64,000 nt of DNA from Vibrio maritimus (GTDB lineage: Bacteria; Pseudomonadota; Gammaproteobacteria; Enterobacterales; Vibrionaceae): assembly GCA_003263775.1 (NCBI GenBank), contig JYJJ01000047.1:1-64000 (forward strand), written 5' to 3'. This document shows, piece after piece, positions 27,225 to 38,224 of the stretch. The notes below the pieces were generated by a model. It was not told the origin of the DNA and did no database searches. It saw only the letters and a program-made list of their open reading frames with translations. A program made the translations under genes and the position numbers. Position 1 is the first letter of the stretch, and every line of letters starts with the position of its first letter.

Positions 27225-28778
27225 TTATTCCCACTCGATAGTTGCAGGTGGCTTACCAGAGATGTCGTAAACCACGCGCGAGATACCGTCTACTTCATTG
27301 ATGATACGGTTAGAAACCTTACCTAGGAAGTCGTATGGTAGATGCGCCCAATGAGCCGTCATGAAGTCGATAGTCTCAACCGCACGTAGAGACACAACCC
27401 AGTCGTACTTACGGCCATCGCCCATTACACCTACAGAACGTACTGGTAGGAATACCGTGAACGCTTGAGATACTTTGTGGTAAAGATCTGCATTGTGCAA
27501 CTCTTCAATGAAGATAGCATCAGCACGGCGCAGTAGATCACAGTACTCTTTCTTGATCTCGCCAAGAACACGAACACCTAGACCAGGACCTGGGAACGGA
27601 TGACGATAAAGCATGTTGTATGGAAGACCTAGCTCTAGACCGATCTTACGTACTTCGTCTTTGAATAGCTCGCGTAGCGGCTCAACCAGGCCCATTTCCA
27701 TATCATCAGGAAGGCCACCCACGTTGTGGTGAGACTTGATGACGTGTGCTTTACCCGTTTTCGATGCAGCAGATTCAATAACGTCTGGGTAGATCGTACC
27801 CTGAGCTAGCCACTTCGCGTTCTCTAGCTTCTTCGACTCTTCGTCGAATACGTCTACGAATACGTGACCGATAGTCTTACGCTTCTCTTCTGGATCAGAC
27901 TTGCCTTCAAGTGCTGCAAGGAAACGCTCTTCTGCATCTACCTTGATGATGTTTAGACCGAACTTGTCGCCAAACATCTCCATCACTTGCTCGCCTTCGT
28001 TTAGACGAAGAAGACCGTTGTCTACAAATACACAAGTCAGTTTGTCGCCGATAGCACGGTGAACAAGCATCGCCACTACTGATGAGTCAACACCACCAGA
28101 TAGACCTAGAATCACTTCATCGTCGCCCACTTGCTCTTTAATGCGAGCAACAGCGTCTTCAATGATAGAACCAGGAGTCCATAGGCGCTCACAGCCACAA
28201 GCACCAAGAACGAAGTTCTCTAGCATTTGTAGGCCTTGCTTAGTGTGTGTCACTTCTGGGTGGAACTGAACACCGTAGTATTTCTTCTCTTCGTTTGCCA
28301 TTGCTGCGTACGGACAAGTATCCGTCTCACCAACTTTTACGAAGTCTGCTGGGATTTCAACAACTTTGTCGCCGTGGCTCATCCAAACATCTTGAGTTTC
28401 TTCAAGATCTTTAAAGATTGCAGAGTCACCAGATACTTTAACTTGTGCGTAGCCAAATTCACGCTCGTTGGAGCCCGCTACTTTACCGCCCAGCTGTTCA
28501 GCCATGGTCTGCATGCCGTAGCACACACCAAGAACTGGAACACCTGAATCAAATACGTACTGAGGAGCACGTGGAGAGTTGTCTTCCGTAACGCTTTCTG
28601 GACCACCAGATAGGATAATACCGTCTGGGTTGAATTCACGAATATCCGCTTCTTCTACGTCCCAGCTCCATAGTTCACAGTAAACACCGATCTCACGAAC
28701 GCGACGTGCTACTAGTTGTGTGTATTGAGAACCGAAGTCTAGGATCAGAATTCGTTGGTCATGAATATTTTTCGTCAT
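27225..28778 (-). CDS. guaA: GMP synthase (glutamine-hydrolysing)
   Basis: Converts XMP to GMP using ATP and glutamine-derived ammonia. The N-terminal class I glutamine amidotransferase has the nucleophile Cys86 in VLGVCYGMQ and the catalytic His-Glu in QFHPEVTHT. The ATP-pyrophosphatase domain has the PP-loop [11 protein letters not shown], and the C-terminal dimerisation domain ends PPATIEWE. I place the start at the ATG at 28778, giving 517 residues; a TTG three codons upstream is also open. It follows guaB on the same strand after about 150 nt, the usual guaBA pair. Confidence 0.98.
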   Translation of the reverse strand: MTKNIHDQRILILDFGSQYTQLVARRVREIGVYCELWSWDVEEADIREFNPDGIILSGGPESVTEDNSPRAPQYVFDSGVPVLGVCYGMQTMAEQLGGKVAGSNEREFGYAQVKVSGDSAIFKDLEETQDVWMSHGDKVVEIPADFVKVGETDTCPYAAMANEEKKYYGVQFHPEVTHTKQGLQMLENFVLGACGCERLWTPGSIIEDAVARIKEQVGDDEVILGLSGGVDSSVVAMLVHRAIGDKLTCVFVDNGLLRLNEGEQVMEMFGDKFGLNIIKVDAEERFLAALEGKSDPEEKRKTIGHVFVDVFDEESKKLENAKWLAQGTIYPDVIESAASKTGKAHVIKSHHNVGGLPDDMEMGLVEPLRELFKDEVRKIGLELGLPYNMLYRHPFPGPGLGVRVLGEIKKEYCDLLRRADAIFIEELHNADLYHKVSQAFTVFLPVRSVGVMGDGRKYDWVVSLRAVETIDFMTAHWAHLPYDFLGKVSNRIINEVDGISRVVYDISGKPPATIEWE

Positions 28779-28930
28779 TTTGGGCAATCTTATCAGCTAA
28801 GTGTTGAAAACGGAGGCGAGTTTACCCGCCTCTTATCTTTGCTTCAAGGAAAAAAGCAAACGTTTACGTAGGATTTATTTCACTACGTTATCGCTATTAA
28901 CCTAAGTGGTTAATTAACCTGAACGATTAA

Positions 28931-30393
28931 TTAACCCAAACGGTAGTTAGGCGCTTCCTTGGTGATTTGAACGTCGTGTACGTGAGATTCGTTTAGACCT
29001 GCACCAGAGATGCGAACGAATTCTGCTTTAGTACGCATATCTTCAATAGTCGCAGAGCCAGTTAGACCCATGCTTGAACGAAGACCACCCATTTGCTGGT
29101 GAACGATCTCTTTTAGGCGACCTTTATAAGCAATACGACCTTCGATACCTTCTGGAACCAGCTTGTCTGCTGCGTTATCAGATTGGAAGTAACGGTCAGA
29201 AGAGCCTTGAGACATAGCGCCAAGTGACCCCATACCGCGGTAAGCTTTGTATGAACGACCTTGGTAAAGGATAACTTCACCTGGTGCTTCTTCAGTACCA
29301 GCGAACATTGAGCCAACCATGACACAAGATGCGCCAGCTACGATAGCTTTACAGATATCACCTGAGAAACGGATACCGCCGTCAGCGATAACTGGGATGC
29401 CATACTCTTCAGCTGCCGCTGCCGCGTCTGAAATCGCTGTGATTTGAGGTACACCAACACCCGTTACGATGCGAGTTGTACAGATAGAACCAGGGCCGAT
29501 ACCTACTTTCACTGCGCTTACGCCAGCTTCAATCAGTGCTTTAGCACCTGCAGCTGTCGCAACGTTACCGCCGATGATGTCAAGATCTGGGTATGCTGCG
29601 CGAGTTTCGCGGATACGGTTTAGAACACCTTCAGAGTGACCGTGTGAAGAGTCGATAAGTAGAACGTCAACACCCGCTTCAACAAGCGCTTTAACACGTT
29701 CTTCATTACCAGCGCCAGCACCAACTGCAGCACCAACGCGTAGACGACCTTGCGCATCTTTACATGCGTTAGGCTTACGTTCTGCTTTGTGGAAGTCTTT
29801 TGCTGTGATCATACCGGTTAGTTGGAACTCGTCATTCACAACCAGTACCTTCTCAACACGTGCGCGGTGCATCTCTTCTTGTACTTCTTCACGAGAAGCA
29901 CCTTCTTTAACAGAGGCTAGGCGCTCTTTTGGCGTCATTACTGCTTCTACTTTCTTAGAAAGGTCAGTAACAAAGCGAACATCACGACCAGTATGATGCC
30001 TACGAGTTCGTTGTTTTCAGCAACAACAGGGAAACCAGCGAAGCCGTGTTTATCAGTCAGCGCTACCACGTCAGCGATAGATGCATCTGGGCTAACCGTT
30101 ACTGGGTTAGTCACCACACCTGCTTCAAAGATTTTAACTAGGCGAACTTGCTCAGCTTGTTGCTCGATAGACATGTTCTTGTGGATAAAGCCAATGCCAC
30201 CTTCTTGGGCTAGCGCGATCGCTAGACGCGCTTCTGTCACTGTGTCCATAGACGCAGAGATCATTGGAATATTCAGAGTGATATTCTTGGTCAGCCGAGT
30301 GCGAAGATCAGCTGTGTTTGGGAGAACGGTGGAGTGAGCTGGAACGAGTAGTACATCATCGAACGTCAGCGCTTCTTTGGCAATTCTTAGCAT
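28931..30393 (-). CDS. guaB: IMP dehydrogenase (frameshifted)
   Basis: NAD-dependent oxidation of IMP to XMP, the first step of GMP synthesis. The start is the ATG at 30393 ([19 protein letters not shown]). The catalytic barrel is interrupted by a CBS pair. The active-site loop [15 protein letters not shown] carries the catalytic Cys, and [10 protein letters not shown] and [10 protein letters not shown] are conserved. The frame breaks near 29993 inside the CBS region (ATCATTACTGGT reads ATCATACTGGT). One added base gives 487 residues, the expected length. Loss of this gene would cause guanine auxotrophy, so sequence error is likelier than real inactivation. Confidence 0.95.
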
Positions 30394-30600
30394 TTGCAAT
30401 ATCTCACAATAGAGGAGTTTAAAGGATAATCCGCCCTTATCGTTTCGCATAATAAGGTCATTTGGATTAGATATTGCGGTGGGATTATACGCCCGACGAA
30501 ATCGCTTGGCTACACATTTTTCTATTTTTTATTTGCATTTACCCCCTTGATATGTATTATATTGCCGCTAATTTCCATACTCACGTCTTTGAGATTAGCT

Positions 30601-31977
30601 GTGTCCCTATCCCCGCGATCTACTTCTCAGTCATCTTCTTCTAATCAGAACATTTACACGGTCTCTCGTCTGAATTCCGAAGTACGTTTATTACTAGAAA
30701 ATGAAATGGGGATTGTCTGGTTAGTCGGTGAAATCTCTAACTTTTCTGCACCTGTCTCTGGTCACTGGTACCTCACGTTAAAAGACTCACGCGCTCAAGT
30801 TAAGTGCGCGATGTTCCGTGGCAACAATCGCCGAGTCACCTTTAAGCCCGTCAACGGCAACCAAGTATTGGTGAAAGCGCGTCTCTCTTTGTATGAGCCA
30901 CGTGGTGACTACCAACTGATCATTGAATCGATGCAGCCAGAAGGCGATGGCAGACTGCAGCAAGAATTTGAGAAGCTAAAAATGTCGCTGGCGGCTGAAG
31001 GGTTATTCTCACAGTCACTGAAAAAGCCTCTGCCCTCTCATCCTAAACGCGTGGGTATCATCACTTCTAAGACCGGTGCCGCGCTGTTCGATATTCTCGA
31101 TGTCCTAAAAAGACGCGATCCATCATTGCCCGTCGTTATCTACCCAACAACCGTGCAGGGTGATATGGCAGCGATTGAGATCGCACAGGCTATTGGCCGC
31201 GCCAACAGCCGTAACGAGTGTGATGTATTGATTGTCGGTCGAGGTGGTGGCTCACTGGAAGATTTATGGTCCTTCAACCACGAAATCGTGGCGAGAACCA
31301 TCGCTGCAAGTCAAATCCCTATCATTAGTGCTGTCGGGCACGAAATCGATGTCACGATTGCCGATTATGTTGCCGATGTACGTGCGCCAACCCCAAGCGC
31401 GGCAGCTGAGCTGGTCAGTAATGACACATCGCATAAGCATGAGTCACTAAAAAGTCGAGAGCAAAGGCTGCGTAATACTATGCAGATTTACCTTGCTCAG
31501 CAAAAACAGCAGCTTTCTGCACTGACACAAGCGTTAAACAGTCATCACCCAAAACATCAGTTGCAACGACAGAGCCAACTTCTTGATGAATTTGAATACC
31601 GCTTGAGTGCTGCAATGAAGCAACGCCTATCGCAAGAAGCTCTGCGTCTAAATAACAAGCAGCATCGATTGATGGCCCTCTCTCCAGACCGTCAATTAGA
31701 AAAACAATCGAACCGATTAGTGCAGTTACAAGCGCGGCTTAAACAAGCGATACAAAAACAGCTCGATACCGCCAAGCATCAGTTTGCAGTGACAGCAGGA
31801 AAACTGGATACCGTTAGCCCACTTGCGACGCTACAGCGCGGCTATTCGATTACTCAAGACAGCAATGGTCAAGTGATCACCAATGCCAACAATGTCGAAG
31901 TCGGTAGTACCATAACGACGAAACTCGATAACGGTGTTATCGAGTCTCAGGTTATTCGTACAGGGGATATTGACTAA
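30601..31977 (+). CDS. xseA: Exodeoxyribonuclease VII large subunit
   Basis: Catalytic subunit of ExoVII, which degrades single-stranded DNA to oligonucleotides. I choose the GTG at 30601, giving 458 residues. The frame is open further upstream to 30547, but that part is hydrophobic and unlike XseA. The N-terminal OB domain ([16 protein letters not shown], then GEISNF and GHWYLTLKD) precedes the catalytic core ([43 protein letters not shown]) and a long coiled coil, ending LQRGYSIT. It is divergent from guaB, as in enterobacteria. XseB is encoded elsewhere. Confidence 0.95.
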   Translation: MSLSPRSTSQSSSSNQNIYTVSRLNSEVRLLLENEMGIVWLVGEISNFSAPVSGHWYLTLKDSRAQVKCAMFRGNNRRVTFKPVNGNQVLVKARLSLYEPRGDYQLIIESMQPEGDGRLQQEFEKLKMSLAAEGLFSQSLKKPLPSHPKRVGIITSKTGAALFDILDVLKRRDPSLPVVIYPTTVQGDMAAIEIAQAIGRANSRNECDVLIVGRGGGSLEDLWSFNHEIVARTIAASQIPIISAVGHEIDVTIADYVADVRAPTPSAAAELVSNDTSHKHESLKSREQRLRNTMQIYLAQQKQQLSALTQALNSHHPKHQLQRQSQLLDEFEYRLSAAMKQRLSQEALRLNNKQHRLMALSPDRQLEKQSNRLVQLQARLKQAIQKQLDTAKHQFAVTAGKLDTVSPLATLQRGYSITQDSNGQVITNANNVEVGSTITTKLDNGVIESQVIRTGDID

Positions 31978-31992
31978 TCTAGCCAGACTTGC

Positions 31993-32223
31993 CTAGTCCA
32001 AAGCCTCAAAGACAAATTTCACTCGGGACTTGGATTTGAGCTCATTGCAGCTATTACAAAAGTAGCTTGCAGAGCCACACGCCTGTAGCTTCTCTAACTC
32101 AGCGTCACAATCGGGACAAAAACCGATCTTTTTGTAGTGGCGTTGACAGTCACTACAGTGATACTGACCATCCCAATCTAATTCTTGATGACACGTCGGA
32201 CAGTTATTTTGTGTATTTGTCAT
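31993..32223 (-). CDS. Small zinc-ribbon protein, YfgJ-like
   Basis: The 76-residue protein has four CxxC knuckles (CPTC, CSDC, CPDC, CNSC), consistent with two zinc ribbons. Its length, composition and position next to xseA match the YfgJ/DUF1407 family of unknown function. The stop codon lies 15 nt from the convergent xseA stop codon. No signal peptide or membrane segment is present, so it should be cytoplasmic. No function is known. Confidence 0.85.
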   Translation of the reverse strand: MTNTQNNCPTCHQELDWDGQYHCSDCQRHYKKIGFCPDCDAELEKLQACGSASYFCNSCNELKSKSRVKFVFEALD

Positions 32224-32350
32224 GACTCGTACCTATATTAGCAATATTTAATATTAGCATCATACGATTTTCATTGCAGACAACGCATTGATGCTAATCA
32301 AAATCACCTTTCAGTCTTGGCTCTGTCTAAATACTCCGTCCACTCTGGAG

Positions 32351-33385
32351 CTAAGAAGCAAGCATTTGAGAATACGTGGTCATTGGGACGGTGCGTCGGT
32401 TACGTCGTTTCACCTTGTACATCTCAGCATCCGCTTTACGGATCAACTTGTCCATCGGCAAATCAGAGCAACACTCTTTGGTAGCAAAACCTACACTAAC
32501 AGAGATATTGGTCTCTTCCAGTGTCACTGGCTTATTCAATTCGCTACTCAGAGTCTCATAGAACTCTCGAGCCCCCTCTTCGCTTGGAAAACAGCAAAAT
32601 GCCAAGAACTCATCACCACCATAACGGCCAAGTACTGCTTGAGGCGGTAGTATCTCCTTGAGCTCTTTCGCCACCGCTTTAAGCACCTTATCACCAAAGT
32701 AATGGCCGTATTCGTCGTTCACCTGTTTAAACTTGTCGATGTCGACAAAAAAGCAGCCCAGTATATTACCGTCGAAGCAATGACTCTTCTCAACTCTCTC
32801 CAGGAGCTCACGTCGATTTAAACAGTGTGTGAGAGGATCCATCTGAGCTTGGAAAGTTAGCTTGTCTTCAAGCGCATATTTCTCAAGTGCCACCGAATAT
32901 ACTGCGGCAAGTGATTCTAACACCTCAACCTCAATGGCTTCCGGCGTCGCAGCGCTATTACTATAGAGAGCAAATGTCCCTAAGCAATGTTGCTGTGTGG
33001 AAATAACGGGAACCGACCAACACCCTCGGATATCGGCAGAAGCCGCTAACTCTATATACGGCTGCCAGTTACGATGTCGGGTCACATCATCAACGATCAC
33101 AGAGCGCTTCAGAAAAGCAGCGGCACCACAGGATCCAACTTGTTCACCAATGGAGAGACCATCGATCGCCTGAGTGTATGCAATAGGCAGGTTGGGCGCT
33201 GCCACTGTGTGCAAACATTGGGATTCTTCATCCAATGATAAAATTGAAACTCGTTTGTCCGGAAATAAGCGTTCTGTCAGCTTGACTATCCTTGACACTA
33301 ACTGGGATTGGGGAAGTCCCAGTGCGAGGTCCTTTAATAAGTTATTCATGCCTTTGTGGGCATCGATCAGCAAGTCTTTATTCAT
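32351..33385 (-). CDS. GAF-GGDEF diguanylate cyclase
   Basis: The 344-residue cytoplasmic protein has an N-terminal GAF sensor domain (about residues 20-165) and a C-terminal GGDEF domain (about 175-335). The active-site RYGGDEFLAF is intact, as are DIDKFKQVND and the closing ADAEMYKVKR. It is therefore likely to make cyclic di-GMP. The residues just before GGDEF (PPQAVLGRY) lack the RxxD inhibitory site, so product feedback at that site is not expected. The GAF ligand is unknown. It stands alone; 33386-33756 upstream has no clear gene. Confidence 0.9.
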   Translation of the reverse strand: MNKDLLIDAHKGMNNLLKDLALGLPQSQLVSRIVKLTERLFPDKRVSILSLDEESQCLHTVAAPNLPIAYTQAIDGLSIGEQVGSCGAAAFLKRSVIVDDVTRHRNWQPYIELAASADIRGCWSVPVISTQQHCLGTFALYSNSAATPEAIEVEVLESLAAVYSVALEKYALEDKLTFQAQMDPLTHCLNRRELLERVEKSHCFDGNILGCFFVDIDKFKQVNDEYGHYFGDKVLKAVAKELKEILPPQAVLGRYGGDEFLAFCCFPSEEGAREFYETLSSELNKPVTLEETNISVSVGFATKECCSDLPMDKLIRKADAEMYKVKRRNRRTVPMTTYSQMLAS

Positions 33386-33756
33386 AGTTCGCGTCTTTTT
33401 GTTTGCTGCTTTACCACTCTCGCAAAGCGGATAGCAGACTGTTTATTATGCGCTTCGAGCACATACTAACACAGGGGACAGACAGATGAACTATTGACCA
33501 AAAGAATATTTGAACGTAATTTAACCTTTAAAGCCTTACATACGCCGAACAAGGTGATGCCGAGAAAACGATCTTTATATGATCATCTTCAAAAGCTAGC
33601 TTGATCAGCGATCTGCTTAAAAAAGAACATTTATATAACCACACACCGAAAGCATAAGTTACATATCCTGCATTTCGATTTTAGACGACATAAAAAGCCA
33701 CTAGAGCAGCCAGAATCAAACCAAATCGGAATTTCATAAAAAGATCGCATTTGCCA
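33386..33756. other. Intergenic region with a possible tiny ORF
   Basis: About 370 AT-rich bases hold no recognised gene. On the minus strand 33681-33737 encodes an 18-residue peptide, MKFRFGLILAALVAFYVV, directly after the AlaX-like gene, reading as a single membrane helix. It has no good ribosome-binding site. In the neighbouring frame the reading continues for about nine charged codons, so a 25-30 residue peptide with one more lost base is conceivable. Support is weak. Confidence 0.25.
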
Positions 33757-34623
33757 TTATTGAATTACATCGGTGTGCATTTCGATATAACTCCCATCGA
33801 TAGCACGCAGCTCAACGTTGATTCTTGAAAACGCTTGTGTCGACGAAATGTGAGTTCCTCCGCAAGGCATGACAACGTCTACGCCGTCTAAATGACAATG
33901 CCAGTAACGAGAACTGGTCAAATAGGGTCCTTCAAGCCTCATCGTTACGTCGCTTGGTACACTTAGCCAATCTTGCAGTTGCTGATTAACCTTAGTTTCA
34001 ATATCTGCGAGCTCCTCCAACACTTGTGCGGTGTTCAAACCACGCTTTCGCAGCGTTTTACCAAGTCGATAGTTGTCAAAACAGCGATCTGGCGATACAA
34101 AACTCTGCTCTTGAGCATAACTATTAAAATCATAGTGCCCCAAGCCGTCTTTTCGATCGGCATCTTTTCGCCAGTAGGCTAACGCCAAGACTTTGTTCAG
34201 TGCGAGTGACGCAATATGACCGGCGCTATGTCCTCGGCTCAAGCTTTGTTGGTATTGCTTGTCGACTTGCAAAGTCACGCTTTGCTTCGCAGTCAATTTG
34301 GCATTCTTCGCAATACGGTGAACGACGACAAATTCCCAACCTTCAGTATCACGCTTAACCGGTATCGACTCTGCAACGTAAAGAACGCCAGTGGCCACTT
34401 CAACGGCACCGACTAGACAATCGATAACCTCATAGTCAACACCACTTACCGACAATGTGCCTTTATCTGCAGGATGATCCGGCCAGATATGACTGACAGG
34501 ATGAAAAGGCGTCTCTGCGACGACGACGTCACAATATTGTTCGGTTTGAGAGAGAAGTTGGATCTGACTTTCTAGCGTCCAAACTTGATGGCAAAAGTGC
34601 ACCTTAGTGGCTGTTATCATCAA
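33757..34623 (-). CDS. AlaX-like alanyl-tRNA editing hydrolase
   Basis: The 288-residue protein is related to the editing domain of alanyl-tRNA synthetase and free-standing AlaX proteins, which deacylate mischarged Ser- or Gly-tRNA(Ala). The zinc-binding signature is present as HxxxH (RGHSAGHIA) and CxxxH (PCGGTHIS). The N-terminal part forms a beta-barrel (PFHPVSHIWPDHPADKGTL). There is no aminoacylation domain. It starts MMITATKVHF; the second Met is an equally good start. It is a single gene upstream of the GGDEF gene on the same strand, with no operon partner visible. Confidence 0.85.
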   Translation of the reverse strand: MMITATKVHFCHQVWTLESQIQLLSQTEQYCDVVVAETPFHPVSHIWPDHPADKGTLSVSGVDYEVIDCLVGAVEVATGVLYVAESIPVKRDTEGWEFVVVHRIAKNAKLTAKQSVTLQVDKQYQQSLSRGHSAGHIASLALNKVLALAYWRKDADRKDGLGHYDFNSYAQEQSFVSPDRCFDNYRLGKTLRKRGLNTAQVLEELADIETKVNQQLQDWLSVPSDVTMRLEGPYLTSSRYWHCHLDGVDVVMPCGGTHISSTQAFSRINVELRAIDGSYIEMHTDVIQ

Positions 34624-34654
34624 CCTTTCCTTACGACATAACTTTTATTGAACA

Positions 34655-34685
34655 CAAAAAAACGCCCTCTTAATTCAGAGGGCGT
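34655..34685 (-). terminator. Terminator of der
   Basis: A 9-bp stem (ACGCCCTCT at 34662-34670 with its complement at 34677-34685) and a T7 tract on the minus strand directly follow the der stop codon. Confidence 0.9.
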
Positions 34686-34700
34686 CATTACGCTAATGCT

Positions 34701-36188
34701 TTATTTTTTAGGACGACCTTTCATCATAGTCATCAGGCGCTTACGCTTGCGCTCTTGAGACAGTGTCATCTTGCTCGTTTTACCTTCGAACGGGTTGTCG
34801 CTGCTCTGGAAGTTAATGCGGATTGGCGTCCCCATGATTTCCAGTGAACGGCGATAGTAGTTCATCAGGTAGCGCTTGTAAGAATCTGGCAGCTCGTTCA
34901 CTAGGTTACCGTGAACAACAACGATTGGCGGGTTATAACCACCAGCGTGCGCGTACTTCAGCTTCACGCGGCGACCACGAACCATAGGCGGTTGGTGATC
35001 TTCTGTTGCCATTTTCATGATACGAGTCAGTACTGATGTACCTACACGTGTCGTAGCCGACTTATACGCTTCTTGAACGGATTCGAACAAGTGACCAACG
35101 CCTGTGCCGTGAAGCGCAGAGATAAAGTGAATACGAGCAAAGTCCACAAAGCCTAGACGACGGTCTAGCTCTTTTTTCACCTGCTCTTTCACGTCTGTAT
35201 CCAAACCATCCCATTTGTTCACAGCGAGAACAATTGAGCGACCTGCGTTAAGAGCAAAACCTAGTAAGCTAAGATCTTGGTCTGAGATATTCTCGCGAGC
35301 ATCGATAACTACCAATACCACGTTAGCATCTTCAATCGCTTTTAGCGTTTGAACCACCGAAAACTTCTCAACCGTTTCATTGATACGTTTACGACGACGC
35401 ACGCCTGCAGTATCAATCAGAACGTATTCACGGCCATCGCGCTCCATCGGGATATAAATGGAGTCACGTGTCGTACCTGGCATGTCATAAACCACCACAC
35501 GCTCTTCACCAAGAATACGGTTAGTCAGGGTTGATTTGCCAACGTTTGGACGACCAATGATAGCCAGTTTGATCGGTTGATCTTGAAGACGCTTGTATTC
35601 TGCTTCCGCTTCTTCTTCGGTGTAGTCGAGTTTCTCGTCTTCTGCATCTTCAAACATGGTCAAATCTTCAATTTCACCTTCAGTTTCAGAAAGGTGCTCA
35701 AAGAAAGGATCCAAAGCGCGGTCAAGAAGAGCAGTTACACCACGGCCATGAGCCGCAGCAATGTGATACATGTTCTCAACACCAAGCTGCCAAAATTCAG
35801 CGCTTGCAGCATCAGCATCAATACCATCTACCTTGTTAACAACAAGGAAAGCTGGCTTTTCGATTTTACGTAGGTGGTTAGCAATCGCTTCATCCGCAAC
35901 CGTCAAACCCGCACGACCATCCACAAGGAACAGCACTACGTCAGCTTCTTCAATCGCAGCTAACGATTGTTCCGCCATTTTGGTTTCTACACCTTCTTCA
36001 GTGCCGTCAATACCGCCAGTATCGATAACAATGAACTCATTCTCACCCAGTTGAGCTTGACCATATTTACGGTCGCGCGTTAGTCCCGGAAAGTCCGCTA
36101 CCAAAGCATCACGCGTACGCGTTAGTCTATTAAACAGTGTCGACTTACCCACATTTGGGCGTCCAACTAGGGCAACAACAGGTAACAT
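34701..36188 (-). CDS. der: Ribosome biogenesis GTPase Der (EngA)
   Basis: Essential GTPase with two tandem G domains, needed for 50S subunit assembly. G1 motifs GRPNVGKST occur twice (near residues 8-16 and about 210-218). DxxG motifs are DTGGIDG and DTAGVRR, and NKxD motifs are NKVDG and NKWDG. The C-terminal KH-like domain follows, and the tail is basic ([15 protein letters not shown]). The 495-residue length is normal for vibrios, with an acidic linker between the G domains. It is downstream of bamB but separated from it by a terminator, so it has its own promoter in 36189-36305. Confidence 0.98.
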   Translation of the reverse strand: MLPVVALVGRPNVGKSTLFNRLTRTRDALVADFPGLTRDRKYGQAQLGENEFIVIDTGGIDGTEEGVETKMAEQSLAAIEEADVVLFLVDGRAGLTVADEAIANHLRKIEKPAFLVVNKVDGIDADAASAEFWQLGVENMYHIAAAHGRGVTALLDRALDPFFEHLSETEGEIEDLTMFEDAEDEKLDYTEEEAEAEYKRLQDQPIKLAIIGRPNVGKSTLTNRILGEERVVVYDMPGTTRDSIYIPMERDGREYVLIDTAGVRRRKRINETVEKFSVVQTLKAIEDANVVLVVIDARENISDQDLSLLGFALNAGRSIVLAVNKWDGLDTDVKEQVKKELDRRLGFVDFARIHFISALHGTGVGHLFESVQEAYKSATTRVGTSVLTRIMKMATEDHQPPMVRGRRVKLKYAHAGGYNPPIVVVHGNLVNELPDSYKRYLMNYYRRSLEIMGTPIRINFQSSDNPFEGKTSKMTLSQERKRKRLMTMMKGRPKK

Positions 36189-36304
36189 ATTAACCTCTAC
36201 ACTTAATTTCTTATTGTAGTTATAGGTAAAAATGGTTTCGTTTTCCTATAACCACAACGCATTCTATCTGTCCGAGCTCGAAAAGATCCTTTTGCTTCGC
36301 AGCA

Positions 36305-36344
36305 ATAAAACGGCTCCTAACTGAAAATCAGCCAGGAGCCGTTT
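36305..36344 (-). terminator. Terminator of bamB
   Basis: An 11-bp stem (AAACGGCTCCT at 36308-36318 with its complement at 36334-36344) with an internally structured loop is followed by TTTTATT on the minus strand. It lies 20 nt after the bamB stop codon. Confidence 0.88.
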
Positions 36345-36363
36345 GTGAATTATATCACGCTTT

Positions 36364-37519
36364 CTAGTTAATGGTGAGTTTCTTTATTTCACCGTCGCGA
36401 TTGATGATCACGTAGCCGCCTGGTACCAATGTTGGCCCTACCGCCATGCCGCTGTCATTCGTCATTTGCTGTGCCACAAACTCACCAGTTTGACGATCTA
36501 TCCAGTGCAGATAACCTAGGCTGTCACCCACCACAATGTAACCGTCGACAATCACAGGCGCTGTTAACTGACGATTCTCAAGCTCGCTGTTCTCCCAAAG
36601 CTCAGTACCACTGCGCGCATCAACGGCAATAACGTGATCCGTTTCTGAGATCAAAAACAGGCTGCGATTGTCCGTTGCCATGTCTGTGGCAGAAGAGTAG
36701 TTACGCTTCCAAATTGGATTGCCAGAACGTAAATCAATCGAAATCAACTGACCATTGAAGCCCACAGTGTACAACGTGCCGCCCAAGATAATGGGGGACG
36801 AATCAACATCCACCAAACGATCAATCTCGGTCGCACCTTTTGGCGTACCCACAGGTTGCTGCCAAATCAGCTGACCACGATCAATGATGCTGCCGCCAAT
36901 CGACCATTCGCTGTACCCCAGAACACACCACCAGAAACCGTTGCAGGAGCACTATCGCCTCGCAGTGTTAGATTCGGTACATCAGTACTGATTGCCCAGC
37001 GCTCTTCACCACTTGTTTGCTCTAGTGCTGTCAATACGCCTTGACTGGTGTGTACCATAACAAGGCTGGAATCCGCTACAGCATCGCCAGAACTTCACCG
37101 TTAACTTCTGCTCGCCAAAGCTCTTCACCCGTGTTGACGTCAAGTGCAATCACTTCGCCATTTTCACTGCCGATGTAAAGCTTTTGATAGGCTGCAGCAA
37201 TGCCACCTGAAAGTCGAGCCGTCACCTCGCCGGTGATATCCACCTGCCAAAGGGTTTTGCCCGTTTCCGGATCCATGGCTTTCACTTCACCTTCACGGCT
37301 AGCAACAAACAGCTTGTCATACGCATAGACGGGAGACAGTTTAGAGAAGAAACTTCCAACACCGTTGCCAATGCTTGAAGACCACTCCGTGCTAGGCGTA
37401 AACTCACTTTGCACTGTCGGTAGCGGCGCCATAATGATGGTGTCTTCTTCGCTCGAACACCCTGCAAGTACACCTAATACCGAGATAGAAAGTAATACCT
37501 TTTTAACGAGTCTATTCAT
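36364..37519 (-). CDS. bamB: Outer membrane assembly lipoprotein BamB (two frameshifts)
   Basis: Beta-propeller lipoprotein of the BAM complex. A lipoprotein signal with lipobox LAGC (Cys about residue 21) is followed by repeated PQQ-like blades: AMDPETGKTLWQVD, ALDVNTGEELWRAE, ALEQTSGEERWAI, SIDLRSGNPIWKR, AVDARSGTELWEN and IDRQTGEFV. The frame is broken twice, near 37081 (ATGCCTGTA reads ATGCTGTA) and near 36887 (after GCGGCAGCA). Two added bases give 385 residues, the normal size. It lies between yfgM and der as in other gammaproteobacteria. Two lesions in one conserved gene support sequence error. Confidence 0.93.
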
Positions 37520-37531
37520 CGGCTATAGCCC

Positions 37532-38145
37532 TTACTTGGCAAGATCATCCAATTTTAGCTGTAGCGCTTGGCTTGCATCTTGTGCTTGCTGCGCTTCAGT
37601 GTAAGCGGTGTAAGCCGCATCACGGTCACCTTCGCGAATCGCAATGTCACCACGAAGCTCTGCTACACGACCCGCCCAAGCTGTGTCCGTGATTTTATCA
37701 AGTTCAGCACGAGCACCCGCGTTGTCGCCTGATTCAATCATTAGACGTGCAATACGATAAGTCACTAGAGGAGTAATCGCCGCATCTTTGGTGTTGTTTT
37801 GCGCCCACTGAAGCTGCGTCAATGCATCTTCAAAGTTGCCTGCTTCCACTTGGCTTTTGCCAATTGCATTGCCGCTAAAACAGCGTATTCGCTGTCTTTG
37901 CTGGTATCGATAAACGCTTGTACATCTGCGCTTGAGTCTGCGCCTTTCGCTACAATTGACTCAACGGCTTTGCTGTACTGTTCTGATGCTGCTTCCTGAG
38001 CTTGGACAACGGAATCTTGATAATAACGCCAGCCAAATAAACCACCTAGACCAACAACAACGCCAAGCACAACGGCTTTGCCGTTCTCTTTCCACCAGTC
38101 TTTGATCGCTTCAACTTGTTGTTCTTCAGAATCGTAGAGTTCCAC
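37532..38145 (-). CDS. yfgM: YfgM family ancillary SecYEG translocon subunit (frameshifted)
   Basis: Inner-membrane protein with one N-terminal helix (about residues 25-42, VVLGVVVGLGGLFGW) and a periplasmic TPR-like domain. In E. coli YfgM binds PpiD at the SecYEG exit and hands over periplasmic clients. The frame breaks near 37852, in the LAKAQVEAGNFEDAL region, where one base of a short C run is lost. Repair gives 204 residues. It lies between hisS and bamB, the conserved order, with 12 nt to bamB, so the two are probably co-transcribed. Confidence 0.92.
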
Positions 38146-38224
38146 TTCCTGTCCTCTTAAAAGAAATCGTTACCTAAACGAATAGGCAGCTGAAACCTCG
38201 CTGCCTATTGTCTTAGGTTTAAAC

